From Musa acuminata AAA Group (Eukaryota > Streptophyta > Magnoliopsida > Zingiberales > Musaceae): DNA of 64,000 nucleotides. The notes under the pieces are model-generated. The model had not been told where the DNA came from and searched no databases. It saw only the letters and a list, made by a program, of their open reading frames with translations. The position numbers and the translations under genes were made by a program. Positions 12,664-22,964 of this stretch are shown here, piece after piece (the stretch's first letter is position 1; each line of letters opens with the position of its first letter). Location: assembly GCF_036884655.1 (NCBI RefSeq), contig NC_088344.1, forward strand, positions 33,790,501-33,854,500, read 5' to 3'.

Positions 12664-15600
12664 ATGGACAGCTTCAGCGCGAAGGATCTCTCCACGATCG
12701 GAGGGATCGCCACCGTCTCGCTGCTCCACTCCTTCATCCCCACCCACTGGCTCCCCTTCTCCGTCGTCGGCCGCGCCCAGAAATGGACCCTCCCGCGCAC
12801 TCTCCTTGTCAGTGAGTCCCGGTGAACCATTCAAGATTTCTTTTCAGATCTTACTTTATTTCCTTTCCTTCTCTTCACTAGATCTTGTTGTTCTTCTTGA
12901 TTGAATTCCGTTATTGGCAATGGAATGGATCTTGGAGCAAATTCATGATCTGTGGATGTTTGGGTTGTCAGGATAGTTTATTATTTCTTGATCGTGGATA
13001 TCTGGACTAGTTTATTGGTGCAAAACACTGTAACAGCTGCTAATTCTTCAGGTTGTACAATTCTTTCCGAGTGCGCTTCAGGATTATTAGAGATACCCAC
13101 CTGAAAATGATTTTTTTGGTAGTCGTAGCATTCTTTATATTGTTATTTGGTTGTGATTTGATCGATAAATTTATTTATGATTGGAATGATATGGTATGTA
13201 GAGATGATTGGGGCTCTCTATCTGTTGCTGGTTATACATCTCGTAGCAATCTTTTCTAGTGCAGGTCAAAAACTGTTCTTGGTCTTCTTGCTGGAGATTA
13301 ACTTAACTGGTACGATACGCTCCACAAAATCGAGGAGTTGCTTTCAGTGAATATTTCTTTTCTGCTTTAAGGAATATTAAGTTTAAGTTTTGGTTTTCCT
13401 TCCTAATGCAATAACAGGAAATGGAATGATCCAAAGAGTGGAGTCGCATATTTTCATGAATTAAGAGACCCATAGACTAATGTGACATCCCTATTTCAGT
13501 TAAGCTCCTTATTGATCATGGGTCTCTCTCCTTGTACAATGATTTGGGTGATAGTTGTGGTGGAACTTCTAACTAACTTGAGCATTTTGTAGAACCAGGA
13601 TGTCATGTGCCTGCAGATAACATGGAAGTCTTGCTAATATGGCTCTATGGTGTTGGCATTCACGCATGATTAACGATACACAATAGCTTTACTGGCATGG
13701 GGAAGTGCAACAAAATTGAAAACCTCTGTTGTTGCTTTCATTGAAACATGCCCCTATTCGTCAATTGGAGATGTGCTTCTTTCCTTTTTCATTAGCCACA
13801 GCGGGATAATTCAGTCCATTTAGAAAATGTGCAGTAAGGGTTTTGATGATGAGTCTTAGTATGTTAAGTAAGCACCAAACATTATTAAAATTTAAACATG
13901 CTTTATTTACTCAATGCACATTGATTATTCAGCTTTGTTGGTTAACTACTAGATTAGCTTTCGAGTGCTTGCTATAAAACTCAGTGGTGTGATAAAAATC
14001 GTAAGGGTAAACTATTTCTGAATCCTTTATTTTAGCAAAAGCTTCATTTGGAGGGTGCCAATTTGTATGGGTCTAGTTGATATTCAATGTGACTCCTGTC
14101 AACAGAGAATATGAATGTACATTTATGAAGGATATGATCGCTCTTATTAAGATGTTGAATATTAATGTTCTGAATACTTGTACATTAAGAACAAATTTGA
14201 TTGGATCAATGAAGCTGCTCCTGAGATAGAGGTGCTGCAGTGTGGTAATGCTTGACATAGCATTTAGCAGATGTTTTATATTGCAGGGAACATATGCAAC
14301 TCAAGTATATGCTGAATTATGCTGGTTTTAGACAGTGCGACTTTGGAAAATATCTGCATATTAGGACACGTATGATTAGACAATTGCAAAATCCACAGAT
14401 TAACTTCATTTGGTGAACAACAAATTGTGGCGGATACTGTTCCTAACCATATAACACTTGCCGCCTCATGTTCCAAAAGCATTTCTACAACAGTCGAGAA
14501 TATTGGCTTAGAACAAGGTTGACTCTTGGAATTGTGCATTAAACTGAATCAATTAATGCAATTTGGATTTTGGAAGACATTTAGTCCTAAATAGATGCCT
14601 CACTAAACGGGCTAGAAAATTACACCTCAAAATGTAGATTTAAATTCAACAAAAACTTAATGCTGGCAAGTCAGATTTTTTACTAGATATAGTAGAAATA
14701 GTTGGAGGTTTACCAACCTATGGTTTAAGGGGTAAATTTTGGTTACAAGAGGCAATAATTGTTTAATTGATCAGCTTGTTTTGGATTTTGCCATTGTCAC
14801 TATCTGAGTTGTAAAATCTTCTTTATCTGCAGCACTTTTCCTGTTTAGGAAGAAAACTGAATGCCTTTCTTCTTCTCTCAACAGCTGTATTTGGAGCTGT
14901 CCTGCATGTGATTTCTACTTCTCTGCTTGGTATTGCTGCAATCACCATGGCCAACACCATAGCTGGTGAAGAGACAGTGCACAAGCTTGCTTCGTTGCTG
15001 CTCATAGTTCTTGGAGGAAGCTATATTCTTCTGTTTTTATTTGGTAAGAGAGGCCACAATCACTCTCACAATCATTCCATGGAGAAGATGGCAGTGGCTG
15101 GGCTTGTTCTTGTACCTGCGTTATCTCCTTGTGCAACAACTCTTCCAGTTTTCCTTGCTGTTGGCAACTCATCGTCTATGATGGTTCTAGCAATCATTGT
15201 GCTTCTGTTAAGGTAAGCCATTCTAAATTAAATTTTGAGAGGCTAGTGAATCAAAAGGTTTGGATCCAAATAAAACCTTTGTTTTGAGGCCAGCATCAAT
15301 AAAATATTTTTTTGTCAAGTAATGATTTAATATGTTAGGTGTATCAAGGCTTTCAGATCTAATAGGATTTGCTCTTTTCTCAATCTGGTGAATGACTATG
15401 CTTGTTCTGTAGGCATGCAGGGATGGGTCATTCTTGCTAAAATTAGATTAGATATGACGTTCCCAAATATAGGAGAAGAATCTTCCCATCAATCATATGT
15501 CACGCATCATGGATTGATTATTGTTATTTCAATTCCTGAAGTATTGTCATTAGAGCATATCTGATTGTATGATAGATGGATCCGTATCCTGAGTGATGGT

Positions 15601-16135
15601 ACAAATATTTTCTAAGACTAGATATGTTGATGAATCTTGACCTAGAAATGTCAAACATCTGAAAAAGTTTTTACAAACTTAGCATACCATACTTCATGTT
15701 TTAACAATCCAATGGGGGGAAAAAGAGTCCAAAAAGAGGGATCACAAGTTTTTACTGGTGGTTGATTTCTTTTTCTAGTGGGGGAACAACCTGCATTTAA
15801 CCTTTTGATGTTTCTTTTATTGTGGCAAAAATATAGTTGGTGTGCTATGATTTTCTTATAGTTTTATCTCTTATCTCTGGTTTTTTAGGATTGCTAATAT
15901 CATTCACGATTTCCTTTTCTGGATGTGCAGCACCATTACCGTCATGACATCTCTTGTGGCCCTTTCATTTTACGGTGCCAGCCAGCTCAAGTTTCACTGG
16001 GTTGAACGAAACGACAAGCTTCTCGTTGGCTCGGTGCTCGTCCTGGTCGGAATGCTTACCTTGATTTTCCATGATCATGATGATGAAAAGCATTCGATAG
16101 GGGAGCACCTTCACAGGAAGATTATCGTTTTGTGA
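12664..16135 (+). CDS. Small polytopic membrane protein, NicO/UreH-like
   Basis: Three exons, 12664-12811, 14885-15212 and 15931-16135, join in phase (donors GTGAGT and GTAAGC) to give 226 aa. The protein is mostly hydrophobic with about six membrane spans. The first carries LLHSFIPTHWLPF, a His-rich span like those of NicO, HupE/UreJ and UreH-type metal permeases. A His-rich cytosolic-type loop (HNHSHNHS, about residue 105) and a HDHDDEKH segment near the C-terminus are typical metal-binding stretches. The role is inferred as metal (nickel, cobalt or other divalent) transport or homeostasis; substrate and membrane are not shown. It is much shorter than the chloroplast nickel-transport family proteins and has no clear transit peptide. 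Intron 1 is 2073 bp. Confidence 0.7.
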
Positions 16136-17331
16136 GTATCTGGGCCTCGCATTACTTGTTGGAACCCATCTGTATCACGTTATAATTTTGGTCAGTCGGT
16201 TAACATGATTTTGGTCAGTCGATTGATACGAGGTAAAAGGATATTCTGTCTGTGGCTTCAACGAGAAAAAAGCTGCATTGTGCATTGTTCATATACATTA
16301 CCGCTTTGAGGATTAGTATCCAACATTTTGAGGAACCTCAGAGATGGGAGCAATCGATTGTTTCCGTAACGTCGATTGTAATACGACTAATTTTGTCTTT
16401 TATCAAAAGAATTAGTTTGTCACTGCTGGTTGATGACAAAAGATGTGGAAATATGCGGTCGATAATGGCACATAGAGTGATCAGTAATTGTTTTGTCAGA
16501 CAATTTTTTATTATTTAGGTATGTTTGAGTAGAGCATAACACAAGTATGATTACACAAATGCAGAGGCTTGCTAAGCAATAACCGTAACTTCACTCAGGC
16601 CATGCTTAACCATGAAAATGTTTAGGTCAGGATGTATCTTTTTATGTAATAAAAAGATACATCCTAGAGTGATCAGTAAATGTAAGAGGGTGCTTTAGTC
16701 ACGTTTGATGCTTCTTATATCTTTTCATGTAAGACGGATGTATCATGTGTCAAGTACATCAAATGTTTTATTAGTAATTGTTTTTTTGTCGAATGCAAAA
16801 GGGGACATTGGATTCTTTGTTTTTGTTTTGTTTTGTTATTGAGAAGGGACACTAGTTATGGACTGGTGGGGCCAAACTTGAATTAGTTAAGTTGGATAGT
16901 TGGATCTGGGGAGGTTGGTCTCAGGTGTGGCTTGGGACCAAGATGGGTCGGGATGATCATATCTTACCAGGACTTGTCATAGTTGAAAGGTTCTGTGTTG
17001 AAGAGAAGAACCATTTTGTTTGTTGTTGTCCTCCTCCTTCGCCCTCTTCCTATAACATGTGCCTTGTTATTCACCTACAGCCATTTTTTGTTGTTTGTGG
17101 TATTCGTTCAAGCCCTACCGATTCCATGTTCAAACTGTGCATCACTGCTGATCTATTTATTATGTGCTTCACTATTCCTTCCATAATCTGAAATAAGGCC
17201 AAACATAAAATATTGTTTCATGAAGCCGTCATCTGCATAGCTGCAATCGGATGAGCTGACTTCTAACATAAGAATTAATCTAGAACTAGAACAAGATACT
17301 CTAATTGTATCTTATCAACTAAATATGTAGA
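16136..17331. other. Intergenic DNA, 3' flank of the NicO-like gene
   Basis: The 3'UTR of the preceding gene should lie in the first few hundred bases. A perfect 35-nt hairpin occurs at 16630-16664. The rest has no recognisable gene. Confidence 0.5.
16630..16664. repeat. Perfect inverted repeat, 15-bp arms
   Basis: GGATGTATCTTTTTA, a 5-nt loop TGTAA, then the exact reverse complement. The 13-nt word AGAGTGATCAGTA occurs just after it (16666) and about 190 bp before it (16475), and a further GGATGTATC-like word follows near 16737, which suggests a small degraded mobile element. Confidence 0.75.
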
Positions 17332-17405
17332 GCTGGAGTAGCTCAGATGGTTAGAACGTGTGGCTGTTAACCACAAGGTCGAAGGTTCAAGCCCTTCCTC
17401 TAGCG
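17332..17405 (+). tRNA. tRNA-Asn (anticodon GTT), copy A
   Basis: A 74-nt cloverleaf with no intron. The acceptor stem GCTGGAG/CTCTAGC includes one G-U pair. The anticodon stem TGTGG/CCACA surrounds the loop CTGTTAA (anticodon 17366-17368), and the T-stem is GAAGG/CCTTC with loop TTCAAGC. The D-stem GCTC/GAAC has one mismatch where copy B has GAGC. CCA is not encoded, as expected. A T-run that could end Pol III transcription lies about 30 bp downstream. Confidence 0.9.
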
Positions 17406-17418
17406 TAAAAACCCATTA

Positions 17419-17624
17419 ATAACTCATATTATTTTATATTTTCTGATTTCGTTTGTTTTCGATTTCGTGTTTATGATTACATTTACTACCATTCTTCGAA
17501 CCACTTTTTATGATAACTCGTGTTATTTTATATTTTTTGATTTAATTTGTTTTCGATTTCGTGTTTATGAGATTACATTTACTAGTATTCTTTGAACTAC
17601 TTTTTATGATAACTCATATTATTG
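17419..17624. repeat. 94-96-bp tandem repeat between the tRNA genes
   Basis: Copy 1 is 17419-17512, copy 2 is 17513-17608 and a third stops after 16 bp. Each starts ATAACTC and contains TTTCGATTTCGTGTTTATGA. The truncated third copy joins directly to a tRNA 3' fragment. Confidence 0.8.
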
Positions 17625-17642
17625 CAAGCCCTTCCTCTAGCG
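17625..17642 (+). pseudogene. tRNA-Asn 3' end fragment (18 nt)
   Basis: The 18 bases CAAGCCCTTCCTCTAGCG match the 3' part of the T-loop, the T-stem and the acceptor stem of both nearby tRNA-Asn genes. It marks the join of a local duplication. Confidence 0.75.
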
Positions 17643-17790
17643 GAAAAAAAAAGGCCAAACAAAAAAATTGTTTCATGAAGCCGGGCATCTGCATAGCTGC
17701 AATCGGATGACCCCATGACCTGACTTCAACATTAATCTAGAAGTTAGGATACAGAAATTTCAATTAGATCTTATAGATATAATATATACA

Positions 17791-17864
17791 GCTGGAGTAG
17801 CTCAGATGGTTAGAGCGTGTGGTTGTTAACCACAAGGTCTAAGGTTCAAGCCCTTCCTCTAGCG
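17791..17864 (+). tRNA. tRNA-Asn (anticodon GTT), copy B
   Basis: 74 nt, intronless, anticodon at 17825-17827. The D-stem is intact (GCTC/GAGC), but the anticodon loop reads TTGTTAA and the first T-stem pair is mismatched (TAAGG/CCTTC). About 140 bp upstream of it matches the DNA upstream of copy A (17190-17331 against 17652-17790), so the two arose by a segmental duplication. Whether this copy is still charged is unknown. Confidence 0.85.
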
Positions 17865-18149
17865 AAAAAATCTTTAAAAACTCAAAAAGTATTTTTATAT
17901 AATATGTTTGGGTAAGATAAAAGAGGGAAGAGAAGAAATAATATAAGATAAAAGAGGGAAGAAAAAATATTGATTATACGAATTTACTCAGTTCTATGAG
18001 TCAATGAGAGATTGACGTACAACAAGAAATATTTTTTTGTGACTACTTAGCAATAACTATTAAGAGGAACTAGAAGCTAATAGGCGTGTTGCAATTGGAG
18101 TAGAAGATTAAATATTCAATAAACACAAAGAGATGTAGCGTTCGTGAAT
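17865..18149. other. AT-rich spacer, no gene seen
   Basis: AT-rich DNA between tRNA copy B and the outer transposon repeat. It includes a short local repeat ATAAAAGAGGGAAGA near 17917 and 17947. Confidence 0.5.
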
Positions 18150-18760
18150 GATTCGACGAGGAGAATATCACAAACAAAGATATAAACAAGGTTTGTGCTT
18201 GTGCTTTGCACAATATGTAAAGTGCTTGTAATAGGCTTGACAATCCCATTTTGGTTGGTTTTTATGATCAAGCTTATAAATATAAGTTGCATGTAGTCAT
18301 CACGTAAAGATAAAATTATCCAAAAATAAATCACTTAAGCAATCATTTTGGATGTTATAATCTCCCTAGAGTGGTGCGGAGTGTCAACCAATACAATACT
18401 TAAGAGATATCCGGTGACACATGGCTGGATGAGCCTCTAGAGTAGTATCTAGGGCTAATTCATTATCATATTCTATAGTAATGTTTTGTGGGCACTTTTA
18501 AAGATTTTTAGTGGACGGACCATCTCAAACTCTTTGTTACATAATTGTTTAAAGCTTGCAAAATCTATATTTATAATTTGTATTACCTATCAAGTGTTTG
18601 CTGATAGTTACTTGTGGATCCCGAGTTATACATTTTCTCTAACTCATCTTCTCTTTTATAGGTCCATAAGAGACCATACGAGGTTTCAAGGAAATTAACT
18701 CTTTATAGATGGATACACAAGGATGTTATACTACCTAGATAAAACTAGCTAAGTTCGTAT
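18150..18760. repeat. Ancient LTR-like repeat, left copy (approximate ends)
   Basis: Aligns in direct orientation, with many changes, to 19840-20019 joined to 30628-31090. Shared landmarks are CTTATAAA followed by GCATGTAGTCAT, ACACATGGCTGGAT, CACAGTAAT-like and GAGCACTTAT-like words, and AGACACACAAGG-like. The ends are not fixed and no TSD was found. It is best read as the left LTR of a very old element. Confidence 0.5.
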
Positions 18761-19840
18761 TAGAAGAGTAGAGGCTAGAGAACTTCGTAAGATCGATATT
18801 GACAGACTTCTCATTAAGATATCCGAAAGTGTGGGACTTCAAGTTGATGCAGAAGTGCTCGACAAAGAAACAAAGTAGGCAATATGTAATATTATACCTT
18901 TTATACTAAGAAAAGTATGTAATAGAAATGATAAAGAAGATGGTATAATCCTAGAAGCAACCAAAACTATTGGAGACTTGCTCTAAGTTGACGTAAAACT
19001 TTGCCCTTTTCGAGTAAAACTTTTTATACACTAGAAGTTCGATGGCATTGAAGAGGCGAATTGTAATAGTTAACTCAATGCAAGGAGTAAAACACTTTAG
19101 ATGCTTTAGAAGTATGAGCAAAGAGCATACAAAGGCTAATAACTAGCTTGATACACGAAGTATAACCCTCGAAGAAGTAGACAAAATCAAATAATCTTTA
19201 TCTTTTTAACTCTTAAGAGAATGAGTGAAACTAAGTACTCTAGTTCTCTTACTTATCTAACAAAGGAGCTCTACACATGTTTAAAGACTTTTCGAAGAAA
19301 TTTAGTGGAAGACAAGAGTTGTTAAATCCTCATCAATGATGATCGATTCTATCGAAAATATATTGTCTACCTTATTTCCCAACAAAATATCAATCGAAAA
19401 AGAAAGTGATGAGAACTTACTCAAATGTGATAACTAAATAGAAGAAGAATAAATTGACAAATTTTATAGAGAAAAAATCTCAAAACTTTAAAGTTAGTGA
19501 GGCGATACTTATTAAAGCTCCAATAGGCATTCAACATGTTCAAGCGGCAAAAGACATTTAAGAGACTAATGTATGGCAAGGAAGATCTTTTTCTTCATTT
19601 GAAGAATCCATATGAATCAACTAAGATCAGTATAACTCGATCAACTCTACACCAAAGTCGAAGTCATTGATGAGTTATAACAATGTGGTATATCAAAGTT
19701 CAACTACTCAACAATAACGATATAGAGTATCTAGGAGCCAAGTGGCACATTATAACTAGAGCAGCAAATTAAAGATTTAGCAAAGGTAAAGAAATGTAAT
19801 ATCCACAAAGGCTTCGACGCAGATATCAAAGGAATAAGTA
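18761..19840. other. Probable internal DNA of the ancient element, non-coding
   Basis: About 1.1 kb of AT-rich DNA between the two old LTR-like copies. No gag or pol similarity could be read in any frame. It would fit a short non-autonomous element or one reduced by deletion. Confidence 0.35.
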
Positions 19841-20019
19841 TGAGAGAATATTATAGACAAATATGTGGATAGGGTGTTTAGTGTAATACTTATATATATC
19901 AATATCTTTCAATTTTGTTTTATACTTTATATAGTATGTACAAGGCTTATAGTAGTCTTAGTAGTCTTATTTTGATTAACTTTTATAATTATTTTAATCT
20001 TATAAAAGTAGGTTACATG
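19841..20019. repeat. Ancient LTR-like repeat, right copy, first part
   Basis: Matches the 5' part of the 18150-18760 copy (CTTATAAAAG, then GGTTACATG). It is cut at 20019 by the old solo LTR and resumes at 30628, where CAGTCATTGAG continues the match. Confidence 0.45.
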
Positions 20020-20240
20020 TGTTGGGAAATCTTGGAGCGACATCATATAAACAACAAAAGAACAAAAAATAAAATCTTAAAATTTCTCACAGAAAAGAAG
20101 ATTTCATCTATCATATGAAGATTGGTGCACAAAAATCATAAAACCAAAAACTACAGAAAGATGTGTTCCCTAGGGAGATTGCATATTCCTGAAATCCTAT
20201 AGATCTATGGAAGAAGATGAAGGAGGTCAAGTGCCCTCCT

Positions 20241-20706
20241 CTCTAACAGTGATCCATACTGTAGAGGCTACGAATATCCTCCTCTCTTCACACGCACCAT
20301 AGGATCAAGAAGGGGAGAGGAGTATAGGAGATGGAAACTAAATGATGTTTAGTATATGACCCTTTAGTTCCCTTTTATTTATAAAAGTCATATGTCAACT
20401 TATCTCTAATGGATCCTACCTTATTGAGTATTGGATCTCCATTCAACTACTCAAGCCTCTTAGATTAGTTGATCTCTAACAGTGATCCATACTGTAGAGG
20501 CTGCGAATATACTCATCTCTTCACACGCACCATAGGATCAAGAAGGGGAGAGGAGTATAGGAGATGGAAACTAAAGGATGTTTAGTCTATGACCCGTTAG
20601 TTCCCTTTTATTTATAAAAGTCATTTGTCAACTTAACTCTAATGGATCCTACCTTATTGGGTATTGGATCTCCATTCAACTACTCAAGCCTCTTAAATTA
20701 GTGGAT
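20241..20706. repeat. 233-bp tandem duplication inside the old LTR
   Basis: The word CTCTAACAGTGATCCATACT starts both copies, at 20241 and 20474. The copies are over 90 percent alike by eye. The young LTRs have no such duplication, so it arose in this copy. Confidence 0.8.
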
Positions 20707-21445
20707 CTCTACCCAATAATCTTTCATTAGCTTTTATTGGATCTCATTCATAGGGTCCAATAATTTAGGGGCTTATTGGATATCTAATAAAATAGGGACT
20801 CCAACGGTTATCTCATATCTGAACCTTTACTCGTCATAACACCTACCATGTGTGTATGACCCTTTGAGCCCAATATTGAGTTGGTCATGAGTTATATCTA
20901 TCATAACTCCTTCTAGCTCAATGAATTATTATATTCATAATAATTTACTCGACTTATCGACTACGGATGTACTATATCACTACTCCACAGTCCTCAAACG
21001 ATACAGGGGAATCCAATCCATTAGACTTGTCTATCTTTAGTTACCGTATACATATAGTCCCTCATCCATCTAATATCTCAAATATCGTATTTTGGGTATG
21101 GTATTGTTAACCCATATGGTTTCTACTCGAGTCTCGCTCTAATCAGATTTTATTTAAGAACTTATTCTCTCTTAATCTAAATGACCTTGGTCAGGGATTT
21201 ACCTAAGCAAGAATACATGGGATATTCCTCTTACGACACCGAAAGCGGATGATCTTCTATCGATACTCAATTGTCTTTGTAAGTTTGGATGTCACTCTCA
21301 ATAACCAATTATGCTAGATCTAGAACTTTCATACATATAAGTCTGGTATCAAAAAGTGAAGTACTCATACAGGATATTCCTTAGTGTCTCAAGTCTAAGG
21401 ATTCGGTACACAACTAGGATGACAAAATTGCTATTTGACAATGAG

Positions 21446-21450
21446 GTATA
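21446..21450. repeat. TSD GTATA, left of the young copia element
   Basis: GTATA immediately precedes the LTR TG end and is repeated at 30233-30237 immediately after the LTR CA end. Confidence 0.9.
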
Positions 21451-22950
21451 TGTTGGGAAATCATAGGGGGGGGGCGACATCATATGCGCAGCGGAAGAAC
21501 AAGAAAACAAAAATCCCCGATTCCCAAAAAGATGTTCATCGTCGTGCGAAGATTGGTGCGCAAAATCCGCAAAAAACACAAAAACTGCGTATAGAGATTG
21601 TGTTACCTAGGGAGATCGTATATCCCTGTTTCCTTGCAGATCCTTAGGAGAGGGTGAAGGAGGTCAAGCGTCCTCCTCTCTAGCGGTGATCCACACAGTA
21701 GGGTTGCGACGACGCTCCTCAAAACTCCAGGCCTACTCTGAGGTGGAGAGGGAGAGGAGAATAGGAAGGGCAAGCAAAGACTCTAGCCTATGAGGCTGTG
21801 AATCCCTCCTATTTATAGAGATCCCGTGTCAAAACCCTAATGGGTCCTTTCCCTAGTGGGTATTGGATCTGCATCCAATAAGACAAGGGCTCCGTCGGAT
21901 ATCTCATATCCGAACCTCTACTCATCGCAATGCCTACCATATGTGTGTGACCCTCTAGGCCCAATATCGAGCTGGCCGTGAGTCATACCTGTCAGAACTC
22001 CTTCTAACTCAGTGAATTATTATCTCTGTAATAATTCACTCGACTCATCGACTACGGAAGTACTAGGCCACTACGCCGTAGTCCCCAGACGATACAGGGG
22101 AATCCAATCCATTGGACCTATCTGTCCTCAGTTACCATGTACCTATAGTCCCTCATCCATCTAATATCCCAGAGACCGTATATCGAGCATGGTGCTGTCA
22201 GACCCATACGGTTTCTACTCGAGTCTCGCTCTAATCGGATTCTCCCGGAGAACTCTTTCTCTCTCAACCCGAATGACCCTGGCCAGGGATTTGTCTGAGC
22301 AAGAATACATGGGATATTCCTCTCATGATACCGAGAGTGGATGATCCTCTATCGACACTCAATAGCCCTCGTAAGGTCGACTACCACTCCCAATGACCAG
22401 CTGTACTAGATCTGGGAACAGCCAAACCTATAAGTCTGGTATCAAAGAGTGGAGCACTCATACAGGACATCCTTGGTGTCTCAAGTCTAAGAACCAGATA
22501 CACCACTAGGACTATGGAATCGTTGTCTGACAATAAGGCATCATCAACCATCCAGCATTCCGTAAGCGGATCAATCAGTGAACTCATTCTCCAATGAGCA
22601 CCTGTACTGTATCCCTAGTGTCCCTACACGAGCAGCTATGAGACCAGCTGCATCCATCATATGGACGGGTATACAGCACACCAGTCTATCCGGTTATCAC
22701 GATGTCCCTCTCGAGTAACCTATGACCGGGATTATTTAGGATATGTGTTTAAAGGTGAATCGATCTCATTATCGTGATCTCATCACGATCCGATTCCCAT
22801 TGAACAAATCCAAGGACATCACAATATATATGCATTTATGCAATAGTTATAAAGTGATATATGCCAAAATATAATAAGCAAAAAGATTCTGTATCAAGTC
22901 ACACGTGCCATCACTCACGTGATTGGCTTACTGGGCACTTATGACTAGCA
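21451..22950 (-). repeat. 3' LTR of the young copia element
   Basis: 1500 bp. In element sense it begins TGCTAGTCATAAGTG and ends TTTCCCAACA, with a nine-C run about 15 bp before the end. A TATA box (CTATAAATAG in element sense) lies at 21809-21818. A 68-aa minus ORF (22381-22587) recurs in all LTR copies but lacks protein-like features. Confidence 0.95.
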
Positions 22951-22964
22951 ATCTCCCACTTGAC
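22951..22964 (-). promoter_or_regulatory. Polypurine tract of the copia element
   Basis: In element sense AAGTGGGAGAT directly abuts the 3' LTR, the position and composition of a plus-strand primer. Confidence 0.7.

Larger units (their letters stand above)
20020..21450 (-). repeat. Old solo LTR (copia), first part, split by the young element
   Basis: Starts TGTTGGGAAATC like the young LTRs and stays alignable to them throughout, with heavy divergence. It continues at 30233. The flanking 5-mers ACATG (20015-20019) and ATATG (30628-30632) look like a TSD with one transition. No internal region belongs to it, so it is a solo LTR. It also carries a 233-bp internal duplication. Confidence 0.8.

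Noticed and set aside
16630..16664. MicroRNA precursor
   Set aside because: The arms are only 15 bp, AT-rich and perfectly paired, too short for a plant miRNA hairpin, and match no known miRNA I recognise.
22381..22587. 68-aa ORF repeated in both young LTRs and again near 63481
   Set aside because: It is conserved only because LTRs are copies. The old copies drift without keeping protein-like features, so it is taken as non-coding LTR sequence.
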